Below, piece after piece: positions 36,101-45,000 of a stretch of DNA of 64,000 nt (the first letter of the stretch is position 1; each line of letters opens with the position of its first letter). The notes beneath the pieces are model-generated. The model had not been told where the DNA came from. It was given only the letters and a program-made list of their open reading frames with translations, and did not search any database. The stretch covers positions 81,045 through 145,044 of the forward strand of contig CAZTOW010000022.1 of the NCBI GenBank assembly GCA_964615375.1, given 5' to 3'. The translations under genes were made by a program, and so were the position numbers. The DNA is from CAZKWG01 sp964615375. Lineage in GTDB: Bacteria; Myxococcota_A; UBA796; CAZKWG01.

Positions 36101-37509
36101 ATCACGCTGCGCAGCCGGTCCCACTGGTCCTGGGCTCGGAAGGTGCGCGCGAGCGTCACCAGGATCTGCTGTTGGAGATCGGCGTCCAGGGCGAGGGCGT
36201 AGGCCGCGGTGAGCGCCTCTTCCTCCCCGTCGTAATCCTCGTCTTCGGCCCGCCGACCGGCCTCCTCGACCCAGGCGCGGGCGAGCGCGTTGGTCTCGCT
36301 GTTCTCCGGGAGTTCGGTGAACGAGCGGAAGAGGGCCGTCGCCTCCTGCGCCTGCCCCGCCGCGCGCAGCGCCTCCAGCCGCTGCTCCATCGTCTCGCGT
36401 CGGCGCTCCGCCCGCTCCTCGCGCTGATCCTGGGCGTGAGACGCGAGCCAGCGCGCACCGAGCTGCTGCGTCGTGATCGCGAGCCCGAGCCCGAGGGTGG
36501 CGAGCAGCGGCCCTCTCGTCCGCCGCAGCGCCCGCCTGCTCTGACGCCGGAGCCAGTCCGAGGGGCCGATCACCCGCTCGCCCTGCAGGAAGCGCTGGAG
36601 GCTGTCCGCGAGGGCGCTCATGTCGGGGAAGCGATCGGAGGGGTCGAGGGCGACGGCGCGCTCACAGATCCAGGCGAGGGCCGTGGGCACGGTCCTCGGC
36701 AGCCGCTCGGCGCGCCCCGCCAGCGCGAGGGCCAGGATCTCGTGCGCCGACCCGCCTCGAAAGGGCGGGTGTCCAGCCAGCAGCTCGAAGAGCAGCACGC
36801 CCAGCGCGTACTGGTCGGAGTGTGGACCGGCGGCGCTGGCGCCCTGGCGGACCAGCTCCGGGGCCATGTAGCTGGGGGTGCCCAGGATCTGGCTGTCCCG
36901 GGTCAGGTTGTGCTCTTCGGCGTCCAGCGCGCGAGCCAGGCCGAAGTCGGTGATCACCGGGCGCCCGTGCTCCAGGAGGACGTTGGCGGGCTTGATGTCG
37001 CGGTGGATGACACCTCGGGCGTGGGCGTGCTCGAGCGCGCGGGCGAGATCGAGCGTCAGCTGCGCCGCCTCTCGGGGCGGGAGGGGGCCGCGCTGCCTCA
37101 GGTGTTGGGCGAGCGAGCCTCCGGCGATGAGGCGCATGGTCAGATAGATCTGTCCATCTTCCTCGAAGCAGTCATAGAGCTCGACCACCCGCGGGTGGTG
37201 CAGACGTGACGCGGTGCGCGCCTCCCGCAGCAGCCGCAGACGAGCGCTCTCGTCGGCCAGCCGCCCGAGCCGCAGCGTCTTGAGCGCGACCGGACGTCGG
37301 AGCTGCGTGTCCCAGGCGCGATAGACCACGCCCATGCCGCCGCGACCGAGCTCTTCGGCGAGCTGATAGCGCCCCACGCGCAGACCCTGGAACTCGGCGC
37401 GCGTCGGCCCGCGCTGCTCGTCGAGCGTGATGCTGGGGGAGTCCAACGCGGGCGCCGGCTGGTGGGGGTCCAGGGCCTGCGTGTCCTCTGGCTGCTGAGG
37501 GTCGGCCAT
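33175..37509 (-). CDS. Receptor Ser/Thr protein kinase with FG-GAP sensor (array gene 4, most downstream)
   Basis: 1444 residues from ATG 37509 (MADPQQPEDT). The cytoplasmic Hanks kinase (about 46-310) has GRGGMGVV, Lys77, HRDIKPAN (169-176), DFG (188-190) and GTPSYMAPE, so it should be active. The single membrane segment is about 333-351. Beyond it are a coiled coil and helical repeats, FG-GAP-like blades (DEDGDGRPELGLYE, RDLDGDGSVELVLATG, DLNGDGTSELVVM, DLDGDGDDELVVRD), more helical repeats, a beta-sandwich-like region with two Cys (STCSGF, KESCSLE), and a helical end closing in VERARMH. It is the last and most distant array gene, 117 bp after the next one, with a possible promoter in the A/T-rich TGTAAATTGG near 37615. 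An upstream in-frame start at 37563 is less like its sisters. Confidence 0.9.
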   Translation of the reverse strand: MADPQQPEDTQALDPHQPAPALDSPSITLDEQRGPTRAEFQGLRVGRYQLAEELGRGGMGVVYRAWDTQLRRPVALKTLRLGRLADESARLRLLREARTASRLHHPRVVELYDCFEEDGQIYLTMRLIAGGSLAQHLRQRGPLPPREAAQLTLDLARALEHAHARGVIHRDIKPANVLLEHGRPVITDFGLARALDAEEHNLTRDSQILGTPSYMAPELVRQGASAAGPHSDQYALGVLLFELLAGHPPFRGGSAHEILALALAGRAERLPRTVPTALAWICERAVALDPSDRFPDMSALADSLQRFLQGERVIGPSDWLRRQSRRALRRTRGPLLATLGLGLAITTQQLGARWLASHAQDQREERAERRRETMEQRLEALRAAGQAQEATALFRSFTELPENSETNALARAWVEEAGRRAEDEDYDGEEEALTAAYALALDADLQQQILVTLARTFRAQDQWDRLRSVIGMLETRGAAGDPALRPLQRDLATTERDLARARALSDDPEQGRLLSMLTQATTLPGHADLAFALDEDGDGRPELGLYEYPEQRLSLLDARAEAPRIRRVIHLAPRAGVELLPVPVARLGGLPTDLIRRTGERCAFAALSEGSSELRASWACEYPSAALLGDLLGTGEPRLYVADNRSLLEGEALEDASLHLANTSINHANSEIRELLARDLDGDGSVELVLATGDWGTYDLRVLRARDGRLDLLDRAQLGQIARLVPAEVGGEHLLAAYQAHDPDKLLNRQIFGATTPQGAEQGINLFAWGGDALEWRGLIPAPTPPKNWEIENRSLPSPRSMDLLAGDLNGDGTSELVVMLQTWWTWIYQQRSDGTWGSVTLEGVAPLVFIDLDGDGDDELVVRDTTTDQLWALGTGHDALPPLTRAPIRPLAAPEDLDQDLKAAWERAEDLVAMGTTEAAVERFITLSELMTGTPGQGKALIRAAEIVATTSPREALSLYEQAADEPTSAPAALEAAFWLHVRDWRTEAAIAVGTRRAALPDPPARLTEKLEELQRRARTPAIDLDLRGPLHPQWRFELPETPRATRSGLRVVSTNPGTVARLPVRWLGGPVELTLSAETHNQDWSGALAVSLIEEPGGPRRGVLLATVGGGGWYMPSSTCSGFPAGGGPGDRPAGPSRLRWTWDPDENKESCSLEREDGGEIGRYVYSSRDGAPPQEGWLEIAITGEGALTDMTLHAISLRGFEVRDAPEEPALVANALLVQGRADEALKLLPSTPSLPRVVALGALGRQSERDAELRALALRDPTLGGARDRLLLSEPDAYAPALREALGPSWFSAFAAAFDLVTQVHPEDRRSREPLTRLTQGLERAPATPEVVTLLTRRSEAWRRLAQPAPAERDAERAVTLARTLTDADPALLPRALRQLATVRLARGDVEGAMSAVEEALARAPAPEVLADVLTHQPELAPLRSHPRWSTVERARMH

Positions 37510-37626
37510 CCGCACGCTCTCGAACCTGATGAACCTACCACGGTGAGGGAGGACCCGCTGCATCGGGCGCCTGCTGGGGCCGACGACGGGACATCGCGAG
37601 CAGACCGGCGCTGTATGTAAATTGGT

Positions 37627-40600
37627 CTAGTGCATTCTCGCACGCTCGACGATCGACCAGCGCGGGTGGGCGCGGAGGGGCTCGAGCTCGTCGAGGTGGG
37701 TCAGCACGTCCGCCAGGACCTCCGGCGCCTGAGCGCGCGCCAGCGCCTCCTCCAGGGAGGCCATGGCGCCGTCAGGGTCCCCGCGCGCGGTGAGCGCCGC
37801 CGCCTGCTGGCGCAAGGCCCGGGAGAGCAGGGTGGCCGCCTCGGGACCGTCGAGCGCGCGGGCGAGGAGCACGGCCCGCGAGGCGTCCTCCTCCGCGTGC
37901 TGCGGCTGGCCGAGGTGGAGCCAGGCGCCCGCCCTGCGGCTGAGCAGCGTGACGACCGCGGGGGAGGCGGGGGCGCGCTCCAGGCCGATGGTCCAGGCGC
38001 TGAGCAGCTCCTGGGTGCGCGCGTCCTCGGCGTGGACCTGCGTGACCAGATCGCAGGCGTCGGCGAAGGCCGGGAACCAGTCGGGGCCGAGGGCCTCGCG
38101 CAGGGGTGGGGCGAAGCGCGCGGGGTACACGAGCAGGAGGCGGTCGCGGGCGCCCTCCAGGGTGGGGTCGAGGACCAGCAGCGCGCGCAGCGTCGCGTCC
38201 CGCTCCGGCACGCGGTCGAGCGCGTCCAAGGCCAGGATCCGCGCGAGCGAGGGCGCGCCGGGCAGCAGGGCCAGGGCCTCCTCCGCCCGCCCCTGGGCCA
38301 GGAGCTCCGTCGCGCCCGCGGCCTCCTGGTCGGGGGGGGACCGCGCCTCCAGCCCGAGCAGGCTGATCCTCCGGAGCGTGATGTCGGTCACGGCGCCGTC
38401 GCCCTCCATCCCGATCTCCAGCCAGCCCTCGCGTGGCGGCGCCCCCGCGTGAGAGCGGTAGACCAGGCGGCCGATCTCGGCGCCCTGCGCGTCCTCCATG
38501 GCGCAGCTCTCGCTCTGCTCGGCGGGATCCCAGGTCCAGCGCACCCGCGCGCTCCCCTCGGGTCGGCGGCCGGCTCCCCCGCCGCCCGGCAGGTCGGTGC
38601 AGGTGGCGGCGGGAGCGTAGATGCCGCCTCCGCCGGTGGTGGCGAGGCGGAGGCCGCGGTTGGGCTCGCCCCCGTCCCCGACCAGCTCCACCCGCAGCAT
38701 GCCGCTCCAGTCCTGGCGGTCGGTCTCCAGCGTGAGCTCGATCTCGACCGGGCCCCCGAGCCAGCGCACCGGGAGGCGAGCGAGGCGGCCGCCCCCGGTC
38801 CCCACGAAGCGCAGGCCCTTCGGGCTGAGCCGCGGGGTGTCCGGGCGCGTGAAGCGCCAGCCGGGGTCGAGGGGCCCGCTCAGATCCAGGACCAGGGTGG
38901 GGGTGTCGGCCCGGCGCTGGAGCTGCGCCAGCTTGTCGACCAGATCGGCGGGGGGATCGGGGAGGGCGGCGCGCCGCGCGCCCACGGCGATGGCGGCCTC
39001 CGTGCGCCAGTCGCGGACGTGCAGCCAGAAGGCGGCCTCCAGGGCCTCGGCGGCGCTGGCGGACTCGTCGGCGGCCTGCTCGTAGAGGAGGACGGCCTCG
39101 CGCGGGCTGGTGTCGGCCACGATGCGCGCCGCCCGCAGGAGGGCGCGGCCGCGCTCGGGGGTGCCCGCGGTGAGCTCGGCCAGCGTGCGGAAGCGCTCGA
39201 CGGCCACCTCCCGGGTGCCCATCGCCACCAGATCCTCGGCGCGCGCCCAGGCGGCGCGGAGATCGGGGTCCAGGGTCTCCGGGGCGTCCAGCGGTCGCAC
39301 GGGCGCCCGCGCGCGGGTGGGCAGCGCCTCGGACCCGGTCCCCAGGGCCCAGATCTCCCGCGTGGTGGGATCGCGGACGATGAGCTCATCGTCCCCGTCC
39401 CGGTCCAGATCGATGAACAGGAGCGGCGCCAGCTGCTCCAGCGTCAGGCCCTGCCAGCTCCCGTCGGCGCGGTGGATCTGAATCCACGTCCAGTATCCGC
39501 GGGTCAGGATCGCGAGCTCCGAGTTGCCGTCTCCGTCCAGATCGCCGGCCAGCAGGTCCTCGGTGCGCGGCTGGTGGAGGGAGAGCTCGTCGATGTCCTG
39601 GCGTGAGGGCGGGGTGGACATCGGGAGCAGGCCGCGACGCTCCAGCCCGCCGCCGGTCCAGGCGAAGAGGTGGACCCCGCGCGCGGCGCCCTGAGGCCCG
39701 TCCGCGCCGAAGATCTGCCAGTTGAGCGGGTGCTTCGTGTCGTGCTGCTGCAGGGTGCCCAGGAGGCGCCGCCCGCCCGCCGTCAGCGAGACTACCCGGA
39801 CGAGATCGCCGAGCTGCTCGCGATCGAGGAGCTCCAGCCGCTCCCCGCGGGCGCCGAGCACGCGGAGATCGTAGGCGGCCCAGCCGCCGGTGGCCACCAC
39901 CAGCTCGCGCGCGCCATCGCCGTCCAGATCCTCGGCCAGGAGGTCGCGGGCCTCGGAGTTCGCGGCGTTGAACGAAGTGTTCAGCGCGCGCAGGGGCGCC
40001 CCGAGCGGCCCGCCCACCAGCCGGCGGTCGTCCGCGAGGGTGAGGCGGCTGCCGCCATCGCCCTGGAGATCGGCGATCACGGCGGAGACGGCGAGCGTAC
40101 AGGGCCAGCGCCCACGCTCGGTGAACGCGCCGCCCCCGAGCGCGAGCAGGCCGCAGCGACCCTCCCGCTGGAGGATGAGCTGCGCCGGGCCGGAGGGCGC
40201 GCGCACCTGGACGGGGACGCGGTTCGGGTCGATCCACGCGGAGAGATCGAGCTCGGCCCGCGGCGGCCCGGCGGGGTGGAGCGCGTCCAGGAGGGTCAGC
40301 CTCCGCGTCCCACGATCGAAGAGGCCGAGCTCGGGCGCGCCGTCGCCGTCGTCGTCGAGCGCGTAGGCCAGGTCCGCCTGCTGCCCCAGGGCCGTCGCGC
40401 TCGCCAGCACGCCCAGGAGCCCGCCCAGCGCCGGGTCGTCGTTGAGGCGCCGCGCGCGGGCGATGTCCCGCTCCGTGACGGCCAGATCCCGCTGGAGCGG
40501 ACGCAGGGCCGGGGCGCCCCGCATGCCGCGCCGCTCCAGCACCTCGAGGACGCTGTGGAGGCGGTCCCACTGATCCCGCTCGCGGAAGCGCGTCGCCAGG

Positions 40601-41970
40601 GTGAGCAGGATCTCCTCCTGGAGTTCGGCGTCCCAGGCGATCGCGTAGGCCGTGGTGAGCGCGCGCTCCGCCTCCTCGGGCTGCTGGTCGGCGGATCGCC
40701 GCGCCGCCTCGCCCAGCCAGGCCCGCGCCAGCGCGTTGGTCTCGCTGTTCTCGGGCAGCTCCACGAAGGACCGGAAGAGGGTCGCGGCCTCCTCCGACGA
40801 CCCGGCCTCCTGAAGGCGGGACAGCCGGCGCTCCATGGCCTCCCGCCGCCCCTCGGCGCGCTCCTCCCGGGCCGAGCGCTCCCGCGCCTCCAGCCAGCGC
40901 GCGAGGCCCCGCTGCGCCCCGAAGGCCACGAGCAGGCCGACGGCGAACAGGGCGGGCGTCCGCGCCCTGGAGCGGAGCTGGCGGGACAGCGCGCCCAGCC
41001 GGGCGCTCAGGGTGTAGACGCGCTCTCCGCGCAGGAAGCGCTCCAGGGCGTCGGCCAGGGCGCTCAGGTCGGGGAAGCGGTCCTCCGGGCGACGGGCGAG
41101 GGACCGCGCGCAGATCCAGGCGAGCTGGCTTGGGACCTCCGGGGGGAGGGGGTTCAGCTTGCCGGCGAGGATGGCGGCGAGGATCTCGTGTGGGGAGCCA
41201 CCGCGGACGGGGGGCTTTCCGGTGAGCATCTCGTAGAGGACGACGCCGAGTGCGTACTGGTCGGAGCGTGGCCCTGCGGCGACGGCGCCGCGTCGGATGA
41301 GCTCTGGCGCCATGTAGCTGGGTGTGCCGAGGATCTGGCTGTCGCGGGTGAGCTCGTGCTCCTCGTTTCCGAGGGCTCGTGCGAGGCCGAAGTCGGTGAG
41401 CACGGGCCGGTCGTGCTCGAGGAGGACGTTGGCGGGCTTGATGTCTCGGTGGATGACGTCGCGGCTGTGGGCGTGCTCGAGGGCTCGGGCGAGCTCGAGG
41501 GTGAGGCGCGCGGCCTCCTTGGGGTCCAGGGGCCCGTCCTGCCGGAGTCGCTGGGAGAGGGAGCGTCCGGGGATGAGCCGCATGGTGAGGTAGACGTTGT
41601 CGTCCTCCTCGAAGCAGTCGTAGAGCTCGACGATGCCCGGGTGATGGAGCCGGGAGGCGGTTCGGGCCTCTCGGATCAGCCTCAGCCGGGCGCTCTCGTC
41701 GGCCATTCGGTTGGCGCGGAGGGTCTTGAGCGCGACGGGGCGCTGGAGCTGGGTGTCCCAGGCGCGCCAGACGACGCCCATGCCGCCGCGGCCGAGCTCC
41801 TCGAGCAGCCTGTAGCGTCCGACGCGCGGGCCCTCGAATTCTTCGACGGAATCGGCGACCCGCTCGTCCAGGGTCACGTTGCGAGGCGCGGCGAGATCCT
41901 CCCGGCGCGGCGGCTCCGGGAGCTTCAGATCCAGGACCTGCGTCTCCTCCGGCTGTTGGGGATCGGCCAT
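37627..41970 (-). CDS. Receptor Ser/Thr protein kinase with FG-GAP sensor (array gene 3)
   Basis: 1447 residues from ATG 41970 (MADPQQPEET). The kinase (about 51-315) has GRGGMGVV, Lys82, HRDIKPAN (174-181), DFG (193-195) and GTPSYMAPE. The membrane segment is about 338-358. The outer part has a coiled coil, helical repeats, FG-GAP-like blades (DDDGDGAPELGLFD, DLDGDGARELVVATG, DLDGDGNSELAILTRG, DLDRDGDDELIVRD), a beta-sandwich-like region with paired Cys (ATCTDL, SESCAM) and TPR-like helices. Residues 33-287 are encoded by DNA identical to that of the upstream array gene, although the sensor resembles the downstream gene more closely. The gap to the upstream gene is only 34 bp. Confidence 0.9.
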   Translation of the reverse strand: MADPQQPEETQVLDLKLPEPPRREDLAAPRNVTLDERVADSVEEFEGPRVGRYRLLEELGRGGMGVVWRAWDTQLQRPVALKTLRANRMADESARLRLIREARTASRLHHPGIVELYDCFEEDDNVYLTMRLIPGRSLSQRLRQDGPLDPKEAARLTLELARALEHAHSRDVIHRDIKPANVLLEHDRPVLTDFGLARALGNEEHELTRDSQILGTPSYMAPELIRRGAVAAGPRSDQYALGVVLYEMLTGKPPVRGGSPHEILAAILAGKLNPLPPEVPSQLAWICARSLARRPEDRFPDLSALADALERFLRGERVYTLSARLGALSRQLRSRARTPALFAVGLLVAFGAQRGLARWLEARERSAREERAEGRREAMERRLSRLQEAGSSEEAATLFRSFVELPENSETNALARAWLGEAARRSADQQPEEAERALTTAYAIAWDAELQEEILLTLATRFRERDQWDRLHSVLEVLERRGMRGAPALRPLQRDLAVTERDIARARRLNDDPALGGLLGVLASATALGQQADLAYALDDDGDGAPELGLFDRGTRRLTLLDALHPAGPPRAELDLSAWIDPNRVPVQVRAPSGPAQLILQREGRCGLLALGGGAFTERGRWPCTLAVSAVIADLQGDGGSRLTLADDRRLVGGPLGAPLRALNTSFNAANSEARDLLAEDLDGDGARELVVATGGWAAYDLRVLGARGERLELLDREQLGDLVRVVSLTAGGRRLLGTLQQHDTKHPLNWQIFGADGPQGAARGVHLFAWTGGGLERRGLLPMSTPPSRQDIDELSLHQPRTEDLLAGDLDGDGNSELAILTRGYWTWIQIHRADGSWQGLTLEQLAPLLFIDLDRDGDDELIVRDPTTREIWALGTGSEALPTRARAPVRPLDAPETLDPDLRAAWARAEDLVAMGTREVAVERFRTLAELTAGTPERGRALLRAARIVADTSPREAVLLYEQAADESASAAEALEAAFWLHVRDWRTEAAIAVGARRAALPDPPADLVDKLAQLQRRADTPTLVLDLSGPLDPGWRFTRPDTPRLSPKGLRFVGTGGGRLARLPVRWLGGPVEIELTLETDRQDWSGMLRVELVGDGGEPNRGLRLATTGGGGIYAPAATCTDLPGGGGAGRRPEGSARVRWTWDPAEQSESCAMEDAQGAEIGRLVYRSHAGAPPREGWLEIGMEGDGAVTDITLRRISLLGLEARSPPDQEAAGATELLAQGRAEEALALLPGAPSLARILALDALDRVPERDATLRALLVLDPTLEGARDRLLLVYPARFAPPLREALGPDWFPAFADACDLVTQVHAEDARTQELLSAWTIGLERAPASPAVVTLLSRRAGAWLHLGQPQHAEEDASRAVLLARALDGPEAATLLSRALRQQAAALTARGDPDGAMASLEEALARAQAPEVLADVLTHLDELEPLRAHPRWSIVERARMH
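41109..41875. repeat. 767-bp exact repeat, copy A (kinase domain of array gene 3)
   Basis: Read line by line, this stretch is identical to 45541-46307 with a constant offset of 4432 bp and no mismatch seen. It covers codons 33-287, nearly the complete kinase domain, and stops abruptly at both ends, where the two genes diverge at once. Confidence 0.95.
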
Positions 41971-42004
41971 CCGCACGCCCTCGGGACCCTGAAATCTAAC
42001 ACAG

Positions 42005-45000
42005 TCAGGGAGAGGTCGCGCCTCCTGCGCCCCGGCGCATCCGCGCCCGCGCGACGAGCGCCCACCCCGGGTGCGTGTGCAGCGGCGCCAGCTCCTCGCG
42101 GTGGGAGAGGACGTCCGCGACGACCTCGGGCGCGGGGGCCTCGCGCAGGACCTGCTCGAGGGTGGCCATCGCGGCGTCCGGGTCCCCGGCGGCGAGCTGG
42201 GCCATCGCCTCCTGCTGGAGGGCGCGCGAAAGCGGGCCGGGCGTCTGGGGATCTCGCAGCCCGCGGGCGATGCGCACCGCGAGCCGGGCGTCCGAGAGCG
42301 ATCGATCGAGCTGCCCCAGCAGGCGCCAGGTCTGGGCGCGGCGGGTGAGCAGCACGGCGACGGTCTCCGAGGGGGGCGCGCGCTCGAGGCCGAGGAGCAT
42401 GCTCGCCAGCGCGCGCTGGGCGGGGGCCTCGTCGCCGTGCGTGAAGGTGAGCAGATCGAAGGCGCCCAGGAAGGTGTCGAACCAGCGATCCCCCAGGGCG
42501 GCGCGGATCGGCCCGGCGTAGTGGGCCTCGGTGACCAGGAGGAGCTCGTCCAGGGCGCCGCCCAGCGTGGGGTCCAGGGCCAGGGCCGCGCGCAGGGTCG
42601 CGTCCCGCTCGTCCAGGCGACCGAGCGCGTCCAGGGCCAGGGCGCGAGGCAGCGAGGGCGAAGCGCCGGCCAGCTCCAGCGCCTCCTGGGCGCGCCCGAG
42701 GGTCAGCAGGCCGTTCACCCGGAGCTCCGGCTCCTCGGGGGCCTCGCGGAGCGCGAAGCCCGTCAGCCTCAGCTCGGAGATCAGGAGATCGGAGACGGCG
42801 CCCTCGTTGTGGGAGCGCAGCACCAGCCAGGGATCGGTCGGGGGGTCGCCGCGGATCGAGTCGTAGACCGCCCGCCCGATCTCCGCGCCGGCCTCGTCCA
42901 GCACGACGCAGCTCTCCTTGCGGTCCTCCGGGTCGTAGGTCCAGCGCACGCGCGCCGGGGCCCCCTCCGGGCGCACCCCGACGTGCTGCGCCCTGGGGAC
43001 GTCCCGGCATCCCGCCGCGTGGGTGTTGATGTTGCCGCCGCCCGTGCTCGCGATGGTGAGGTGTCGCTCGGGGACCTCCAGACCGTCCGTGTCCAGCCCG
43101 ACATCCAGCCAGCCGCTCCAGTCCTGCCGGTAGGTGCTCACGACGATCTCGATCGCCGCGGGGCCTCCCAGCCAGCGCAGGGGGAGCCGCGCCAGGCTCC
43201 CCTCGTCGCTGAAGCGCAGGCGGAGCCCCTGCGGCGTGGCCCGCGCGGTGTAGGGACGGGAGAAGCGCCAGGCGGGGTCCAGCGCCTGGGTGAGGTCCTG
43301 GCGCAGCGTTGGGGTCGCCGCCTTGCGCCGCCAGGTCTCCAGGCGGGCGACCAGCTCCGGGGGAGGATCGGGCAGGGCCCGGCGGAGGTCGCCCAGCTGG
43401 ATCGCGGCCTCCGCGCGGAGGGCCCGGTCGTGCATCCAGAAGGCCTCCTCCAGGGCCCGTGGCGCGACGGAGGGCTCGGCGGCGGCCTCCTCGTAGAGGC
43501 GGAGGGCCTCCTCGGGGCGGCTGGGGGCGATGACCTCGGCGGCGCGGAGCTGGGCGAGCCCGCGCTGCTCGGGGCTGGCGCTGAGCTCTCCCAGCGTGAG
43601 GAAGCGCTCGTAGGCGGCCGTGATGTGGCCGATGGCGACCAGATCCTCGGCGCGACTCCAGGCGGCCTGCTGGTCGGGGTCCAGGGCCTCCGGCGGAGCC
43701 TGGGGCGAGGTCGGCGCGCGGGTGAGGGCAGGGAGCGCGCCGGTCCCCATCCCCAGGGCGAAGGCGAGCCCGGTCTCGTTGTCGCGCACGATGAGCTCGT
43801 CGTCTCCGTCGCGATCGAGGTCGAAGAAGGCCAGCGGGCGGCGCTCGTCCAGGGCGAGGGCGGTCCAGCCCCCCGCGCTCTGCCGGCTGTAGATCCAGGT
43901 CCAGAGGCCGCCGACGCTGAGGGCGAGCTCGTCCTGACCGTCGCCGTCGAGATCGCCCGCGTAGAGATCGAAGGCCCAGGCCATCTCCAGGCTGGTGTCC
44001 TGGCTGTGGGGGCGCGCGGGCGGCTCGGGCATGGGCAGCAGGTCGCGCTGCGCCAGCCGGCCGCCCTCCCAGGCGTAGAGGTAGACACCGCGGGGCGCCG
44101 CATGGGGCAGCTCCGGGCCGAAGATCCTCCTGTCCAGGGGGGTCATCGGATCGGCGGTCTGGACGACGGCGAACAGATCCTCGCCCCCCAGGCGCGCGAT
44201 CCGAAGCCCGTGCAGGGTGCCGAGCTGCGCGCGATCCAGGGTCGCCCAACGCTCACCCTGAAGCTGGGTCACGCGCAGGTCGTAGGCCCCCCAGACGGAG
44301 GAGGCCAGCACGAGCTCCAGCGGGGGCGCGCCGTCCAGGTCGCGGGCCAGGACGCCGTGAATCTCGGAGTTCGCCGCGTTGATCGCGCTGGCGAGGGGCC
44401 TCAGCGTGTCGAGCGCGTCCGTCGGAGCCACCAGCAAACGCCGGTTGTCCGCGACGATCAGCTCCACCTCGCCGTCCTGGTCCAGGTCGACCTCCAGGGC
44501 GCTCATGAGGTTCTCGCAGGGCCAGGGGGGCTCCCGCACCAGCTCCCCGCCCAGCACCCGCGCCCGCGCGCAGCGCTGCCCGTCGCGAACGAGGATCGCG
44601 TCGTGAGCGCGCGCGTCGGTCACCGGGATGGGGATGGCGGGCCCCTCGACCCCGCCGTCGCTCTTGAAGGTCTTCAGCGCCTCGGGCGCGCTCGCCCCTG
44701 GGGGGAGCGGCCCCGCGCGCAGCAGGGTCAGCGCCTGATCGCGGAAGCTGTGGAGGGCGAGATCGGGCGCGCCGTCGCCGTCCCCGTCCAGGGGGAAGGC
44801 GGAGCCGGCCCGGAGCCCCAGCGGCTGGACCTGGCCGAGCGCGCGCAGCAGGGGTGTCAGCGTGGGGTCGTCATTCAAGGCCTGCGCCTCGGGGAGCCTG
44901 CCCTCGGTCACCGCCAGATCGCGGCGGAGCAGGCGCAGCTCAACCTCGGGGATGCCTGCGCGCTGATCGAGCATGGCCAGCACGCTGCGCAGGCGATCCC